From Thiomicrospira aerophila AL3 (lineage in GTDB: Bacteria; Pseudomonadota; Gammaproteobacteria; Thiomicrospirales; Thiomicrospiraceae), in the NCBI RefSeq assembly GCF_000227665.2, contig NZ_CP007030.1, forward strand, positions 868,001-932,000: 64,000 nucleotides of DNA. The letters are read 5' to 3'. The translations under genes were made by a program, and so were the position numbers. The notes beneath the pieces were generated by a model. That model ran no database searches. It was not told where the DNA came from and worked only from the letters and a program-made list of their open reading frames with translations. This document shows, one piece after another, positions 25,367 to 34,899 of the stretch (positions within the stretch are counted from its first letter, which is position 1; each line of letters begins with the position of its first letter).

Positions 25367-26224
25367 ATGGTGTGTAAACAAGCACCAGTTCTGGTTCGAA
25401 TGCTATTCAAGAAAATATTAAATTGGCTATTTATGAAAAAAGAAAGTGAAAAAGTTGGCCACTACGTTTGCGCTTTGGTGGATATTCTTGGGCAAAAAGT
25501 TGAACTGAATAAATTAGACGATATTGAAAGTATCAGGAATCAACATGACGAAGTTTTAAAAATATGCCGGAATGCATATGGCAAGGTAAAAATCTTACGA
25601 AAAGCTATTTCAGAATCGGATACTTATTTAAATAGCTTTGCTAAAAGGTGTGAAAAATCACCTAGAATTAAGAATACATTCTTTTCTGATTTAATTGTGA
25701 TGCACCTGTCGCTAAGTAAAGGCGGTGAAGCATTTGATATATGTAGATTGGTAGGTATGCTTTTGTCTTTAGCTGAGGTGTTTTTAGTAATGTTGGCAAA
25801 AGGTATCCCATTACGCGGTGGGGTTGATGTTGGCATTGCAATAGAAAGCCAAGATGGTCAACTTTATGGGCGCGCATTATCAAAAACCTATGAATTGGAG
25901 TCAAATGTTGCGCAGTCAATTCGTATTGTTATCGGGCAAGAGTTGGTGGATTTACTAGATATAGCCGCATGCGATTCACAAAATGAATTTTATGACGATG
26001 CAAAGTTTTGTCGGCTGTTCATTAAAAAAGATACAGATAGTGTTTATATTTTGGACTATTTAGCTAAACCCTTACATCAGCTTACTGATTTTGTCGTTCG
26101 AGCAACTAAAGCAATAGCTTTTCTAGAGGGTGAAAATAATAGGTTCAGAAAATGCGGTGACTACAAAACAGCATCCAAATACGAGAAAGCGCTTAAATAT
26201 TTTGAAAACTCTGGTGTAGCGTAG
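25367..26224 (+). CDS. Class III nucleotidyl cyclase-like protein
   Basis: 285 residues. Segments resemble the class III cyclase fold in order: CALVDILGQKVEL (first metal Asp, as in xxDIxGF), FFSDLIVMHLSLS (second Asp, as in GDxxxxxF) and PLRGGVDVGIAIESQDGQLYGRALSKTYELES followed by IRIVIGQEL (as in GxHxGxxxxGxxxGxxxNxAxrLe...I). The match is by pattern only and some cyclase residues are missing, so activity is uncertain. The gene ends three bases before a membrane-protein gene, a pairing like the Pycsar cyclase and PycTM effector. ATG 25367 has no clear ribosome site; ATG 25401 or 25434 could serve. Confidence 0.58.
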   Translation: MVCKQAPVLVRMLFKKILNWLFMKKESEKVGHYVCALVDILGQKVELNKLDDIESIRNQHDEVLKICRNAYGKVKILRKAISESDTYLNSFAKRCEKSPRIKNTFFSDLIVMHLSLSKGGEAFDICRLVGMLLSLAEVFLVMLAKGIPLRGGVDVGIAIESQDGQLYGRALSKTYELESNVAQSIRIVIGQELVDLLDIAACDSQNEFYDDAKFCRLFIKKDTDSVYILDYLAKPLHQLTDFVVRATKAIAFLEGENNRFRKCGDYKTASKYEKALKYFENSGVA

Positions 26225-26226
26225 TA

Positions 26227-27588
26227 ATGACATTACCCGATATATTGACATTTCTGGGGTTGTTAATTGCTGCATATGGGGCTACGCAAGATTATATTCG
26301 TTTAAAGTTTAGGTTAGCTTCAAAGTTTTTGTTAATTGCTTTGTTAGTGAGTTTTTTGTTGCTTTACGTTTCGACATGGCAAGCATTAGAGGATGTTCTT
26401 AAAGAAACCTGTTCAATTAGTTGCTACATGCACGGATTTTTGTGGGAATCGCGACACTTTATTCTTGTTACATTAAATTTGGTGTTGCTATGGTGGTTAT
26501 ACCGTTCGTTGAAGTTGCGTGGGACCAACGTAAAGCAATTTACAGATTTGGTTAAAGAACTAAAATCAGAAAGTAACCAAGTCATGCTAGCAAAACTCAT
26601 AAACGAGAATGTTCCTACTTTGCTTGATTTATGGTTTGGCGAAACAAAACGTAATCAACTCGATGCTGAGTTTGTTCGTGAATTATTTGATTTGACTGTT
26701 GATGACAAACGCTTTGCCCAGTCGGTACAAAAAAACAATGAACAGCTGGGAATTGAAATATTGAAAATTCTGGCCAAAAAGGATGTTTTCGCTACTGAGT
26801 TTTCAAATGCGTTTTTAATAAGTGCCCTAAAAGACCCTCATTCATATGTTTATTCCAAGCTGGTAGAAGGGCGAACAAGTGAAATTACCGATTTGCTACT
26901 AAAGCATCAGCATTATGAAAAGTTTGATTTAGGATTAAACCTTTGTTGGGCTATATTAGAGTTGGTTGAGGAAAACTCAACATTGATGGCGCAGCGTTTT
27001 TACGAGGGACAAGAGCCTGAAACATTCAAGACAATTAACGGTTTGATTTCCACACTGGCGCGACTCGACCCCATACAAGCGCATTTGAGTAACTTGCCAT
27101 ACTACATTCAAAAAGAATGGCTTAAATTTGTTCGATTGGATTCTGAAGAGGATGAAACGATAGCATTTGAGTTGATGGTGCGTTTTTATGACGCCATAGC
27201 CGATCTACAGGCAAGAGCTAAAGGTGAAGCGCTACGGTTTGATTATTTAAACTATATTTACTCAACACTGCCAAACGATGAAATGATCTCAAGGGCGAAG
27301 GCAATACGCTTAGGTTGCCCGTATATTAATCTTATTTTTAACGAGCGGAACACAGGGTTTATAGAAAATAGCTTTAAACAGTTTAAGGAATTATTTGAAA
27401 GCTATGAATACACACTGGATAGGAATAAAGAAAACCTGAAACAAATGTTTTTGGTTTTGCTTGATAAACAACGCGGTCGGGGTGATTGTGAAGACTGGAT
27501 ACACTTAACAAATTCAGGTAATAAAAAGAAAAATGAAACGTGGGATCAAATGATTGCGTTTTTGAACAATGGTAACAAGCATGGGTGA
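26227..27588 (+). CDS. Membrane protein of unknown function, cyclase partner
   Basis: 453 residues. Three hydrophobic helices at the N-terminus (about 5-20, 33-50, 77-94), then about 350 soluble, mostly helical residues rich in Leu and acidic groups, without a motif I recognise. It starts three bases after the cyclase-like gene and overlaps the DUF4062 gene, so all three are probably one operon. Possible roles are a membrane effector or sensor controlled by the cyclase. No cyclic-nucleotide-binding motif was seen. Confidence 0.6.
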   Translation: MTLPDILTFLGLLIAAYGATQDYIRLKFRLASKFLLIALLVSFLLLYVSTWQALEDVLKETCSISCYMHGFLWESRHFILVTLNLVLLWWLYRSLKLRGTNVKQFTDLVKELKSESNQVMLAKLINENVPTLLDLWFGETKRNQLDAEFVRELFDLTVDDKRFAQSVQKNNEQLGIEILKILAKKDVFATEFSNAFLISALKDPHSYVYSKLVEGRTSEITDLLLKHQHYEKFDLGLNLCWAILELVEENSTLMAQRFYEGQEPETFKTINGLISTLARLDPIQAHLSNLPYYIQKEWLKFVRLDSEEDETIAFELMVRFYDAIADLQARAKGEALRFDYLNYIYSTLPNDEMISRAKAIRLGCPYINLIFNERNTGFIENSFKQFKELFESYEYTLDRNKENLKQMFLVLLDKQRGRGDCEDWIHLTNSGNKKKNETWDQMIAFLNNGNKHG

Positions 27589-28213
27589 TAGAGCGCTGAC
27601 AGTGATGGTTTCTTCAACAGTCTATGGTGTAGAAGAGTTGCTTGACCGTGTTTATACACTACTTACTAGCTTTGGTTATGAGGTGTGGATGTCGCATAAA
27701 GGGACTGTGCCAGTTTCTTCAACGTTGACGGCATTCGACGCGTGCCTTAATGCTGTTGAACGCTGTGATCTTTTTCTCGGCATTATTACAACGGAATACG
27801 GCAGCGGTGTGAGTGCGGGGAATCTGTCTATTACGCACCAAGAAATGAAAAAAGCCATTGAGCTGAACAAGCCGCGTTGGTTTTTGGCGCATGATCATGT
27901 CGTGTTTGCTCGGCGGTTGTTAAAAGATTTGGGTTATCCGGACGCACAAGCGCGTCAGACATTGGCTTTGAAAAAAGGCGCCGCCTCGGTTTCAGACTTA
28001 CGCGTGATTGATCTATATGAAGATGCAACACTAGAGAATTTGCCGCTTAGTGATCGGGCTGGGAATTGGGTGCAAAAGTTTGACCGAGACGATGATGCGA
28101 GTTTATTTGTGCTTTCGCAATTTTCGCGTTATCAGGATGTTGAGCAGCTTTTAGCGCAAAACTTGGCGGAGCCTCTTCTTCTTGCAGAGCGGATTGGATA
28201 TTTGGATGAATAA
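27581..28213 (+). CDS. DUF4062 protein
   Basis: About 210 residues. The N-terminus LTVMVSSTVYGVEELLDRVYTLL, then CDLFLGIITTEYGSG, is the DUF4062 pattern (FISSTxxDL...CDxFVGIxGxRYG), related to nucleoside-deoxyribosyltransferase/TIR-like folds seen in NTPase and defence proteins. ATG 27581 overlaps the upstream stop; ATG 27569 is an alternative. It is followed by an overlapping AlbA_2 gene, a pairing found in accessory DNA. Confidence 0.78.
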   Translation: MGDRALTVMVSSTVYGVEELLDRVYTLLTSFGYEVWMSHKGTVPVSSTLTAFDACLNAVERCDLFLGIITTEYGSGVSAGNLSITHQEMKKAIELNKPRWFLAHDHVVFARRLLKDLGYPDAQARQTLALKKGAASVSDLRVIDLYEDATLENLPLSDRAGNWVQKFDRDDDASLFVLSQFSRYQDVEQLLAQNLAEPLLLAERIGYLDE

Positions 28214-29642
28214 ACATTTTTCGATTATTGCAAAGCAGCTCGCGCTAGGTGAAGCAAACGCGTTTGAGTTTAAAGCCTTGCTAAATGATGAAACGATTGG
28301 TGCTGTCGTATGTGGTCTTTTGAATGGGCAGGGCGGCTTTGTCGTAATTGGTGTGGAAGATGATGGCAGCGTGCGCGGTGTAGAAAATCCACAGATAGCC
28401 GCTTCCAGCTTGGAGAAACATTTAAAACAAAGTATCAAGCCGACGGTGCTATTTTCAGTGGATGTGCAGGCGTTTGATGGAAATTTTTTAATTGTGGTCG
28501 AAGTACCGTCTGGCAAAGATATTCCTTACGCTTATCAAGATACTATTTTTATCCGCAAGGCCGCTACGACGCGTAAAGCGGATGTGGAAACGATACGCGA
28601 TATGATTTTGCGTAAACAAGTTGCCCCTGAGCGCTGGGAGCGTTTGTTTTCCCCTGAGCTTACGCCAAGCGAATTGTCCGTTGCTGCTTGCAGGCGCTTG
28701 CTTAAAGAGTCACCGCGTTTACCCGGTGATGTGAATGAGGAAAGTGATGGGTTAATCCATCAGTTATCATTGCTTTCATTGGCTAAATACGGGCGTTTAA
28801 CCAATGCAGCAGATGTCCTTTTGGCGCAAAACCCACAAAAGCGCCATCCACAAGCCAGGGTGCGTGCGGTGGCTTACCACAGTAAAACCGATCAAAATTA
28901 TCAAGACTTAAAGCATTTTGAAGGCCCTATGCTAGAGGTGATTGAGCAGGTCATCGGTTTTATTTTGCGCAATACGCCGACTAAAGCGCGGTTTTCTAAT
29001 CAAAGTAATCAACGCGACGAAAGGTCACTTTACCCAGAAATGGCGATTCGTGAGGGCGTGGTTAATGCATTTGCACACCGGGACTACGCCAGTGCACTGG
29101 GTGGGATTAAAGTTGAAGTGAGCGCGGATCAGGTACAAATTTGGAATTCAGGCGGTTTTCCAGAGGGCGTTACGGTTAATAAACTTGCTAAGGGGCATAT
29201 TTCGGTGCTACGCAATCCGGATATAGCACACGCGCTTTATTTGCAGGGCTATATGGAGAAACTAGGGCGCGGCAGTGTGTTGATAACCCAAGCTTGCCGC
29301 GAGGCAGGGCTACCCGATCCTGTTTGGCAATCTAAGGCATCCGGGGTGACGCTGACTTTCAAAAACATGGAAGCTACCACGGAAGACGCCATGGAAGCTA
29401 CCGCGGAAGTGACCACCGAAGTCGCAAGGTTGATTGAGGTGATGGATGCCGAGCTTTCGCGCGATGAATTGCAACAAAAATTAGGTCTGCGAAATAATGA
29501 GCATTTTAGAAAGCACTATTTAAAACCGGCGCTCATTGCCGGGGTTGTTGAAATGTTGTATCCGGACAAGCCGAATAGTCCTAAGCAAAAATATCTTTTA
29601 AGCCGGTTGGGTAGAGCGATTAAGTTAAAGAGTCGAAGTTGA
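28206..29642 (+). CDS. AlbA_2 (Schlafen-like) ATP-binding protein, second paralogue
   Basis: About 478 residues, with the same plan as the protein at 13082. AlbA_2 domain: ANAFEFKALLNDETIGAVVCGLLNGQGGFVVIGV. ATPase: IREGVVNAFAHRDYASALGG with MEKLGRGSVLI. A C-terminal winged helix follows (SRDELQQKLGLRNNEHFRKH). Before the winged helix is an imperfect run of EATTED, EATAEV and TTEV, matching the position of the perfect GVTE repeats in the other copy. ATG 28206 overlaps DUF4062. Likely a regulator of the block; function unknown. Confidence 0.78.
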   Translation: MNKHFSIIAKQLALGEANAFEFKALLNDETIGAVVCGLLNGQGGFVVIGVEDDGSVRGVENPQIAASSLEKHLKQSIKPTVLFSVDVQAFDGNFLIVVEVPSGKDIPYAYQDTIFIRKAATTRKADVETIRDMILRKQVAPERWERLFSPELTPSELSVAACRRLLKESPRLPGDVNEESDGLIHQLSLLSLAKYGRLTNAADVLLAQNPQKRHPQARVRAVAYHSKTDQNYQDLKHFEGPMLEVIEQVIGFILRNTPTKARFSNQSNQRDERSLYPEMAIREGVVNAFAHRDYASALGGIKVEVSADQVQIWNSGGFPEGVTVNKLAKGHISVLRNPDIAHALYLQGYMEKLGRGSVLITQACREAGLPDPVWQSKASGVTLTFKNMEATTEDAMEATAEVTTEVARLIEVMDAELSRDELQQKLGLRNNEHFRKHYLKPALIAGVVEMLYPDKPNSPKQKYLLSRLGRAIKLKSRS

Positions 29643-29722
29643 AAGCAAGTAACCTTAAAGAAAAGTATTATCAGATTGAAATAATTCAAAGCGTGTTAAA
29701 ACCTTATGCGAGTTTTTAGTTT

Positions 29723-31165
29723 ATGACCCTCGCTAAAAAAACCACCATTGGCATCGTCTGGAACTTCGTTGAGCAGTTTGCGCGGCGGGGGGTGGGCATT
29801 GGTGTGACCTTACTACTGGCGTATTTTTTAACGCCGGAGGATTTTGGTTTAGTCGCGATGATGGCGGTGTTTTTGGCGTTGGGCGCATCATTGATGGAGT
29901 CGGGTTTTAAGCAGGCTTTGATTCGCTTGAAAGACGCGACTCAAGTTGATTTTAACACCGCCTTTTATGCCAACATCCTATTGGGTGTGGTGGCTTATGC
30001 CATTTTGTTTGGCGCTGCGCCCTGGATTGCTTTGTTCTACGAACAACCAGGCCTGGTGGATTTAATTCGGGTCGCAGGCCTGGCGATTATTTTTAATTCG
30101 TTGCAGGTGGTGCAGGTTTCGATCCTCAGCCGCAACTTGAATTTTAAAACACAACTCAAAGTCAACTTACCTGCGGCGATTTTATCCGGCTTGCTGGCGG
30201 TGGCATTGGCTTATTTGGGGTGGGGCGTGTGGGCGCTGGTTGCGCAAATGCTGGTTTCGGCTATGTTAGTGACGCTGTTATTGTGGGCGCAACGTATTTG
30301 GCGGCCAAATTTGAGCTTTAGTTTTGTCTCGCTTAGTCAGATGTACAACTTTGGGTATAAGTTGTTTTTGTCGGGTGTGCTGGATACGGTGTTTAGAAAT
30401 ATGTACGTGATCGTCATCGCCAAGTTTTTTAGCGCGTCGGTGGCCGGGTTATACTTTTTCGCAGAAAAGATTAAAGAACTGGTTATCAGCCAGCTAGTGA
30501 CATCGATTCAAACGGTCACTTACCCAGCCTTGTCCACCATGCAGGATGACAATGTGCGGTTAAAAGCTGGGTATCGCAAAGTGATTGCAATGACCACGTT
30601 TTTGCTATTTCCAGCGATGCTGTTTTTAGCGGCCTTATCTCAGCCCTTGTTTGCGTTTTTATTGCCCGAAAAATGGTGGCCGGCGGTGGTCTATTTACAG
30701 CTAATGACATTAGCAGGCCTGCTATATCCACTTCACTCGATTAATTTAAACATATTAAAAGTGAAAGGCCGATCAGATTTGTTTCTGTATCTGGAAATAA
30801 TCAAAAAAGCCTTGATCGTGTTGATTTTATGGGTGAGCTTTCAATACGGTGTTGTCGGAATTTTAATCGGGCAGATTATCGGCTCTGTGCTGGCTTATAT
30901 CCCAAATAGCTATTTCAGCTATCGCCTAATCGGCTATAGCGTTAAAGAACAATTAGCGGACTTTATGCCAGGCCTGGTGCTTTCGGCGGCCATTGCGGGG
31001 TTGATATTTGGATTGCAGGCCTGGGCGCAATGGTGGGCGTTCGCCGAGTTAGTCGTGTTTGGCTTATTAGCAGGCCTGCTTTATTTAATCGGCGCACACC
31101 TGCTAAAACTTCACGCCTACGAGCTCACCAAAGAACTCGTGCTGAAAAAGTTTAAGAAAGTTTGA
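29723..31165 (+). CDS. wzx: Polysaccharide flippase, Wzx/WzxC type (PST family)
   Basis: 480 residues, 12 to 14 hydrophobic helices. N-terminus KKTTIGIVWNFVEQFARRG and FLTPEDFGLVAMMAVFLALG are standard for the polysaccharide transporter family. It moves undecaprenyl-linked repeat units across the inner membrane. Six CAGGCCTG palindromes fall inside (30048, 30075, 30714, 30969, 31016, 31071), the densest cluster in the window, encoding PGL, AGL or QAW in membrane segments. First gene after the accessory block. Confidence 0.92.
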   Translation: MTLAKKTTIGIVWNFVEQFARRGVGIGVTLLLAYFLTPEDFGLVAMMAVFLALGASLMESGFKQALIRLKDATQVDFNTAFYANILLGVVAYAILFGAAPWIALFYEQPGLVDLIRVAGLAIIFNSLQVVQVSILSRNLNFKTQLKVNLPAAILSGLLAVALAYLGWGVWALVAQMLVSAMLVTLLLWAQRIWRPNLSFSFVSLSQMYNFGYKLFLSGVLDTVFRNMYVIVIAKFFSASVAGLYFFAEKIKELVISQLVTSIQTVTYPALSTMQDDNVRLKAGYRKVIAMTTFLLFPAMLFLAALSQPLFAFLLPEKWWPAVVYLQLMTLAGLLYPLHSINLNILKVKGRSDLFLYLEIIKKALIVLILWVSFQYGVVGILIGQIIGSVLAYIPNSYFSYRLIGYSVKEQLADFMPGLVLSAAIAGLIFGLQAWAQWWAFAELVVFGLLAGLLYLIGAHLLKLHAYELTKELVLKKFKKV

Positions 31166-31216
31166 CAAAGTTTGACGCAACTAAAATTTAAAGAATAAAA
31201 GGGTACGTAACACCAC

Positions 31217-32158
31217 ATGAGAAACCTTAGAACCGAAGACGAAATCATCGCCAACTGGAAAGGCGATATAGACAAACCCGTTGTGAGCATCTGCTGCATC
31301 ACCTACAACCACGAACCCTATATCGAAGACGCACTCGAAGGCTTTCTTATCCAAGAAACCGATTTCCCATTCGAAATCCTCATCCATGACGATGCATCAA
31401 CTGACCGCACTGCTGACATTATCCGAGAATATGAAGCCAAGTACCCAAGACTCATCAAACCGATTTATCAGACGGAGAATCAGTATTCTAAGGGTTTAAG
31501 AATGAACTCAACCTTTAACTTCCCACGTGCAAAAGGCGAATACATTGCCTTGTGCGAAGGGGATGATTATTGGATTGCGGCGGAGAAATTGCAAACGCAA
31601 GTTGAACTAATGCGTCAACATCCCGAAATCAATATTTCATTTCACCCAGCATACAAAGTTGATGGTTTTGAACTAAAAAAAGAAGAAATCTTCTCAAATT
31701 ACAGTAAAGAAATAAAAATATTCTCCCCTGAAGAAGTGATTTTAGGAGGTGGTGGCTTTATGCCTACGGCTTCGATATTCGTAAAATGTGAATCTATAAA
31801 ATCTGAACGTTTAATTGATTGGTTATCAAAGTCTAGCGTCGGCGATATTGTTATCCAAATGCATGCTTCAATTCATCAAGGCGCACTTTTTATCCCATTG
31901 ATTGCGGCTGCTTATCGTAAAAACCATCAAGGTTCTTGGTCATCTTCGATGGTTTCGTTAAATCGAGTGTATGAACATCGTCTTAAAATGAATGCGTTTT
32001 ATTGTGATTTAGAAGTTGAGGTTCCAGAGTATGAAAAATATTTTAAAAAATTATCAAGACGTGCTAATTTGATTTTTCTTTACCAGTCATTAAAGGCTTT
32101 CAGCATTAAATATACCTTTAATGCCTTAACTTTTATTTTTGCCAATTGTGGTAAATAA
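31217..32158 (+). CDS. GT2-family glycosyltransferase
   Basis: 313 residues, GT-A fold: VSICCITYNHEPYIEDALEG, FEILIHDDASTDRTADII (first Asp pair) and YIALCEGDDYWIAAEKLQTQ (DxD-type metal site). Typical of repeat-unit transferases acting on lipid-linked sugar at the cytoplasmic membrane. Donor unknown. Base composition shifts to AT-rich in its second half, a possible recombination point. Confidence 0.85.
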   Translation: MRNLRTEDEIIANWKGDIDKPVVSICCITYNHEPYIEDALEGFLIQETDFPFEILIHDDASTDRTADIIREYEAKYPRLIKPIYQTENQYSKGLRMNSTFNFPRAKGEYIALCEGDDYWIAAEKLQTQVELMRQHPEINISFHPAYKVDGFELKKEEIFSNYSKEIKIFSPEEVILGGGGFMPTASIFVKCESIKSERLIDWLSKSSVGDIVIQMHASIHQGALFIPLIAAAYRKNHQGSWSSSMVSLNRVYEHRLKMNAFYCDLEVEVPEYEKYFKKLSRRANLIFLYQSLKAFSIKYTFNALTFIFANCGK

Positions 32159-32258
32159 TTCGTTTATTTATTTTTAATGGGAAATATTCTTCCAAACTAG
32201 AATGTTTCACAGCTAGAGTTGCTAACTGTGGCTCTAGAATCCAAGAGCCAACCCAGAA

Positions 32259-33776
32259 ATGATTAACCAATACACCCACAACCAACCAGGCCTTTATGCC
32301 CCTTCGGGTAGGGTGCTTGAATCCGATTTAGCGGGCGAGCTTCCGTTGTATCTTTATTGGCCGCAAGATCAATCGACCTTGTTGTATTCCACCTCGATTA
32401 CCGAGTTATTAAACGATGCGCGGGTGCCTAAGCCGTTAAAGGTCAGCACGGAAGGCTTGTCGTTTTTATTGCAAAGCGGGGTGGTGCCACCGCCGAAAAC
32501 CGCTTATCAGGATATTTACATTCTCGGCATTGGTGATAAGGCCAAGGTGTCCACGCTCAATGGTAAAATCGACATTCAGTTTAGCCACGAATTTCCGTTT
32601 TTAAACGCCAACCGTTTGCAAGCGGATGAAATGCAGCCGGATGAAGACTTGATTTTACAAATGCTCGCGGAAGCGACCATCAGCCGCATTGACGAATCCA
32701 AACCCAGTTTTCTATTCCATAGCGCAGGCAAAGACAGCAACAGCATCGCGCTGGCGTTAGCCGAAGCCGGTTGGCAGGATAAGGTCACCTTGATCACCCA
32801 TAAATCGAAGGGCAAGGCGGATGAAAGTGAAATCAGCGCCAAAATCGCCAAACAACTGGGTTTTAAACATCAGATATTGCACGAAGTCGATCAACTGCAA
32901 GCCGAACACAAACAGGCGATCAACGACTATTTTGTCAATGCGCCTTTCCCTTGCACCGACAATGTCACCTTGGCCTATCCTCTCTATGCCCACCAACTGC
33001 CCGAACTCAAAGGCGCGAATATTATTGATGGCATGGGGAATGATGTATTTATAGGTCACATTCCAAGTCGCACTGAATTTAAGCGACAGCAAATTTCAAA
33101 ATATTTAAAATACAGCCGATTATTATCAAAGCATTTCCCATCAGAAAGTTTGTTTCATGTTGCAGGGCGCACACGCGCAGAATGGACAGGTTTATCTGGG
33201 TTATCTTTTGCCGATGTTAAGAAAATTTTGCCGGATGCTTTTGATGTTTCTGATTTTTGGTTAGAAAAGGACTCCAATCAGGATTATCTGGACTTTAGAC
33301 CCTCTATTCGCGGAACAATTATTGACCAAGAAATTTTTACGCGAAAAGCCCGAAACTTTGCCGACTCAATCAATGCAAACATGGTTTTACCTTTCGCCAA
33401 TCAACAAGTCGCCGAATACTTCGCCAAAATGCCCGAACAACACCTATTCGACCGCAAAGCCCTAAAAAACAAACTCATCCTCCGCAAAATCCTCAAAGAC
33501 CGCATCGGACTTGATTCCGATGCACTGGGTAAGCTGGGCTTTAGCTACGATTCACGTTCAATCGTCCTACAAAACTGGGATTGGATGCACCAAGAAATGC
33601 AACAATGTCCGCTATGGGAGCAAGCAGGCCTGCTTAAAGTGATTACCCGTCTAAAAGGGGTGATGCAAAGCCAGCATAAATATGCGGATTTATCTGGTCG
33701 TTTGATTTACCGAATATATATGTTTTCCGCTTGGCGTAACCAAAGTAGATATCTTAAACAAAATAAACAGGCTTGA
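32259..33776 (+). CDS. Asparagine-synthase-like amidotransferase
   Basis: 505 residues. The PP-loop FLFHSAGKDSNSIALAL (about residue 150) binds ATP as in the AsnB synthetase domain, and the C-terminal region is conserved with AsnB. The N-terminus lacks the Cys2 glutaminase start, so it may use free ammonia or another donor. In O-antigen loci such proteins amidate uronic acids, which fits Ugd and the epimerase. A GCAGGCCTGC palindrome (33624-33633) marks the start of the 3' part that is duplicated at 34954. Confidence 0.82.
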   Translation: MINQYTHNQPGLYAPSGRVLESDLAGELPLYLYWPQDQSTLLYSTSITELLNDARVPKPLKVSTEGLSFLLQSGVVPPPKTAYQDIYILGIGDKAKVSTLNGKIDIQFSHEFPFLNANRLQADEMQPDEDLILQMLAEATISRIDESKPSFLFHSAGKDSNSIALALAEAGWQDKVTLITHKSKGKADESEISAKIAKQLGFKHQILHEVDQLQAEHKQAINDYFVNAPFPCTDNVTLAYPLYAHQLPELKGANIIDGMGNDVFIGHIPSRTEFKRQQISKYLKYSRLLSKHFPSESLFHVAGRTRAEWTGLSGLSFADVKKILPDAFDVSDFWLEKDSNQDYLDFRPSIRGTIIDQEIFTRKARNFADSINANMVLPFANQQVAEYFAKMPEQHLFDRKALKNKLILRKILKDRIGLDSDALGKLGFSYDSRSIVLQNWDWMHQEMQQCPLWEQAGLLKVITRLKGVMQSQHKYADLSGRLIYRIYMFSAWRNQSRYLKQNKQA

Positions 33777-33786
33777 TTGAAACTAA

Positions 33787-34899
33787 ATGAAGACTACAGA
33801 AACTAAAAAAATAACCCTTTTAATCAGTTCACTTGCTGGCGGTGGGGCTGAAGGCGTTTGTGTGAATGTGGCGAATGGCTTGGCTGAACAAGGTTGGCAG
33901 GTTGATTTGGTGGTGTTACATTTAAATAATTCAGCTTATCATGATAGGGTATCTGATAAGGTGAACTTGGTGGTATTGGGCGTGAAGCATGCTCGTTATG
34001 CTGGATTAACCTTGTCAAAATATATCCATCGTCAAAAACCTAAAAGTATTTTGGTATTCAATTATGAATTAGCCGTTATGTTAGTGATATTACGAACCAT
34101 ATTACGTTTTAAAATAAAAATAATTGCACGAAATATTAATACACTTTCTCAAAAGAGAAAGCTGGCTAAAGGTTTATGGCTAAAGTACATAGTCAAAAAT
34201 TTTGTTGACGGATTTTATGGAAAAGTTGACCATGTTATTAATCAATGCAAAGCCATGCAGGACGATTTGCTTACTCTTTACCCTAAATTAAAAGGTAAAA
34301 CATCAGTTATTTATAACCCCGTTGCCAAACACATCGAAGATTATGCCAAGTCGCATGATTTGAGCCAGGTAGAAAAGCGAGATTATTTATTGTGCGTCGG
34401 GCGTTTAGAAAAACAAAAAGCGTTTCATTATGCGATAGAAGGCTTTGCAGGCGTGGCAAATGAGTTTCCTAATCTGCGCCTTAAAATTGTCGGGCAGGGG
34501 AGTGTGGAGGCAACGTTAAAACAATGCGCCATAGATTTTGGTGTCGCAGACCGTGTAGATTTCGAGGGCTTTCAAAAAGACATGATTCCTTACTACCTGC
34601 ACGCAAAAGCGACAGTTTTAACTTCACTTTACGAAGGCTTTCCCAATGTGCTCGTTGAATCCATAACGCTCGGCACACCGGTTGTTGCCTTTGACTGCCC
34701 AAGCGGCCCAAGGGAGATCATTGAAGATAGAGTGAATGGGTATTTGGTGGAGTATCTGAATATTAAGGACTTTAAAGCAAAGTTAGTTCAGCTTCTTTCT
34801 GCAAAATTTAATGCAGAGGCTGCCCAAAATACAGTAAAACAAAATCAAGTTGATGAGGTAGTGAAGCATTATGCTAAGCAAATTGCCTGCTTTGATTAG
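33787..34899 (+). CDS. GT4-family glycosyltransferase
   Basis: 370 residues. The N-terminal acceptor domain starts ITLLISSLAGGGAEGVCVNV. The donor domain has CVGRLEKQKAFHYAIEGF and TSLYEGFPNVLVESITLGTP with the ExxxxxxxE motif. GPREIIEDRVNGYLVE ends the site. It is homologous in layout to the broken gene at 4846. Probably extends the repeat unit; donor unknown. Confidence 0.88.
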   Translation: MKTTETKKITLLISSLAGGGAEGVCVNVANGLAEQGWQVDLVVLHLNNSAYHDRVSDKVNLVVLGVKHARYAGLTLSKYIHRQKPKSILVFNYELAVMLVILRTILRFKIKIIARNINTLSQKRKLAKGLWLKYIVKNFVDGFYGKVDHVINQCKAMQDDLLTLYPKLKGKTSVIYNPVAKHIEDYAKSHDLSQVEKRDYLLCVGRLEKQKAFHYAIEGFAGVANEFPNLRLKIVGQGSVEATLKQCAIDFGVADRVDFEGFQKDMIPYYLHAKATVLTSLYEGFPNVLVESITLGTPVVAFDCPSGPREIIEDRVNGYLVEYLNIKDFKAKLVQLLSAKFNAEAAQNTVKQNQVDEVVKHYAKQIACFD

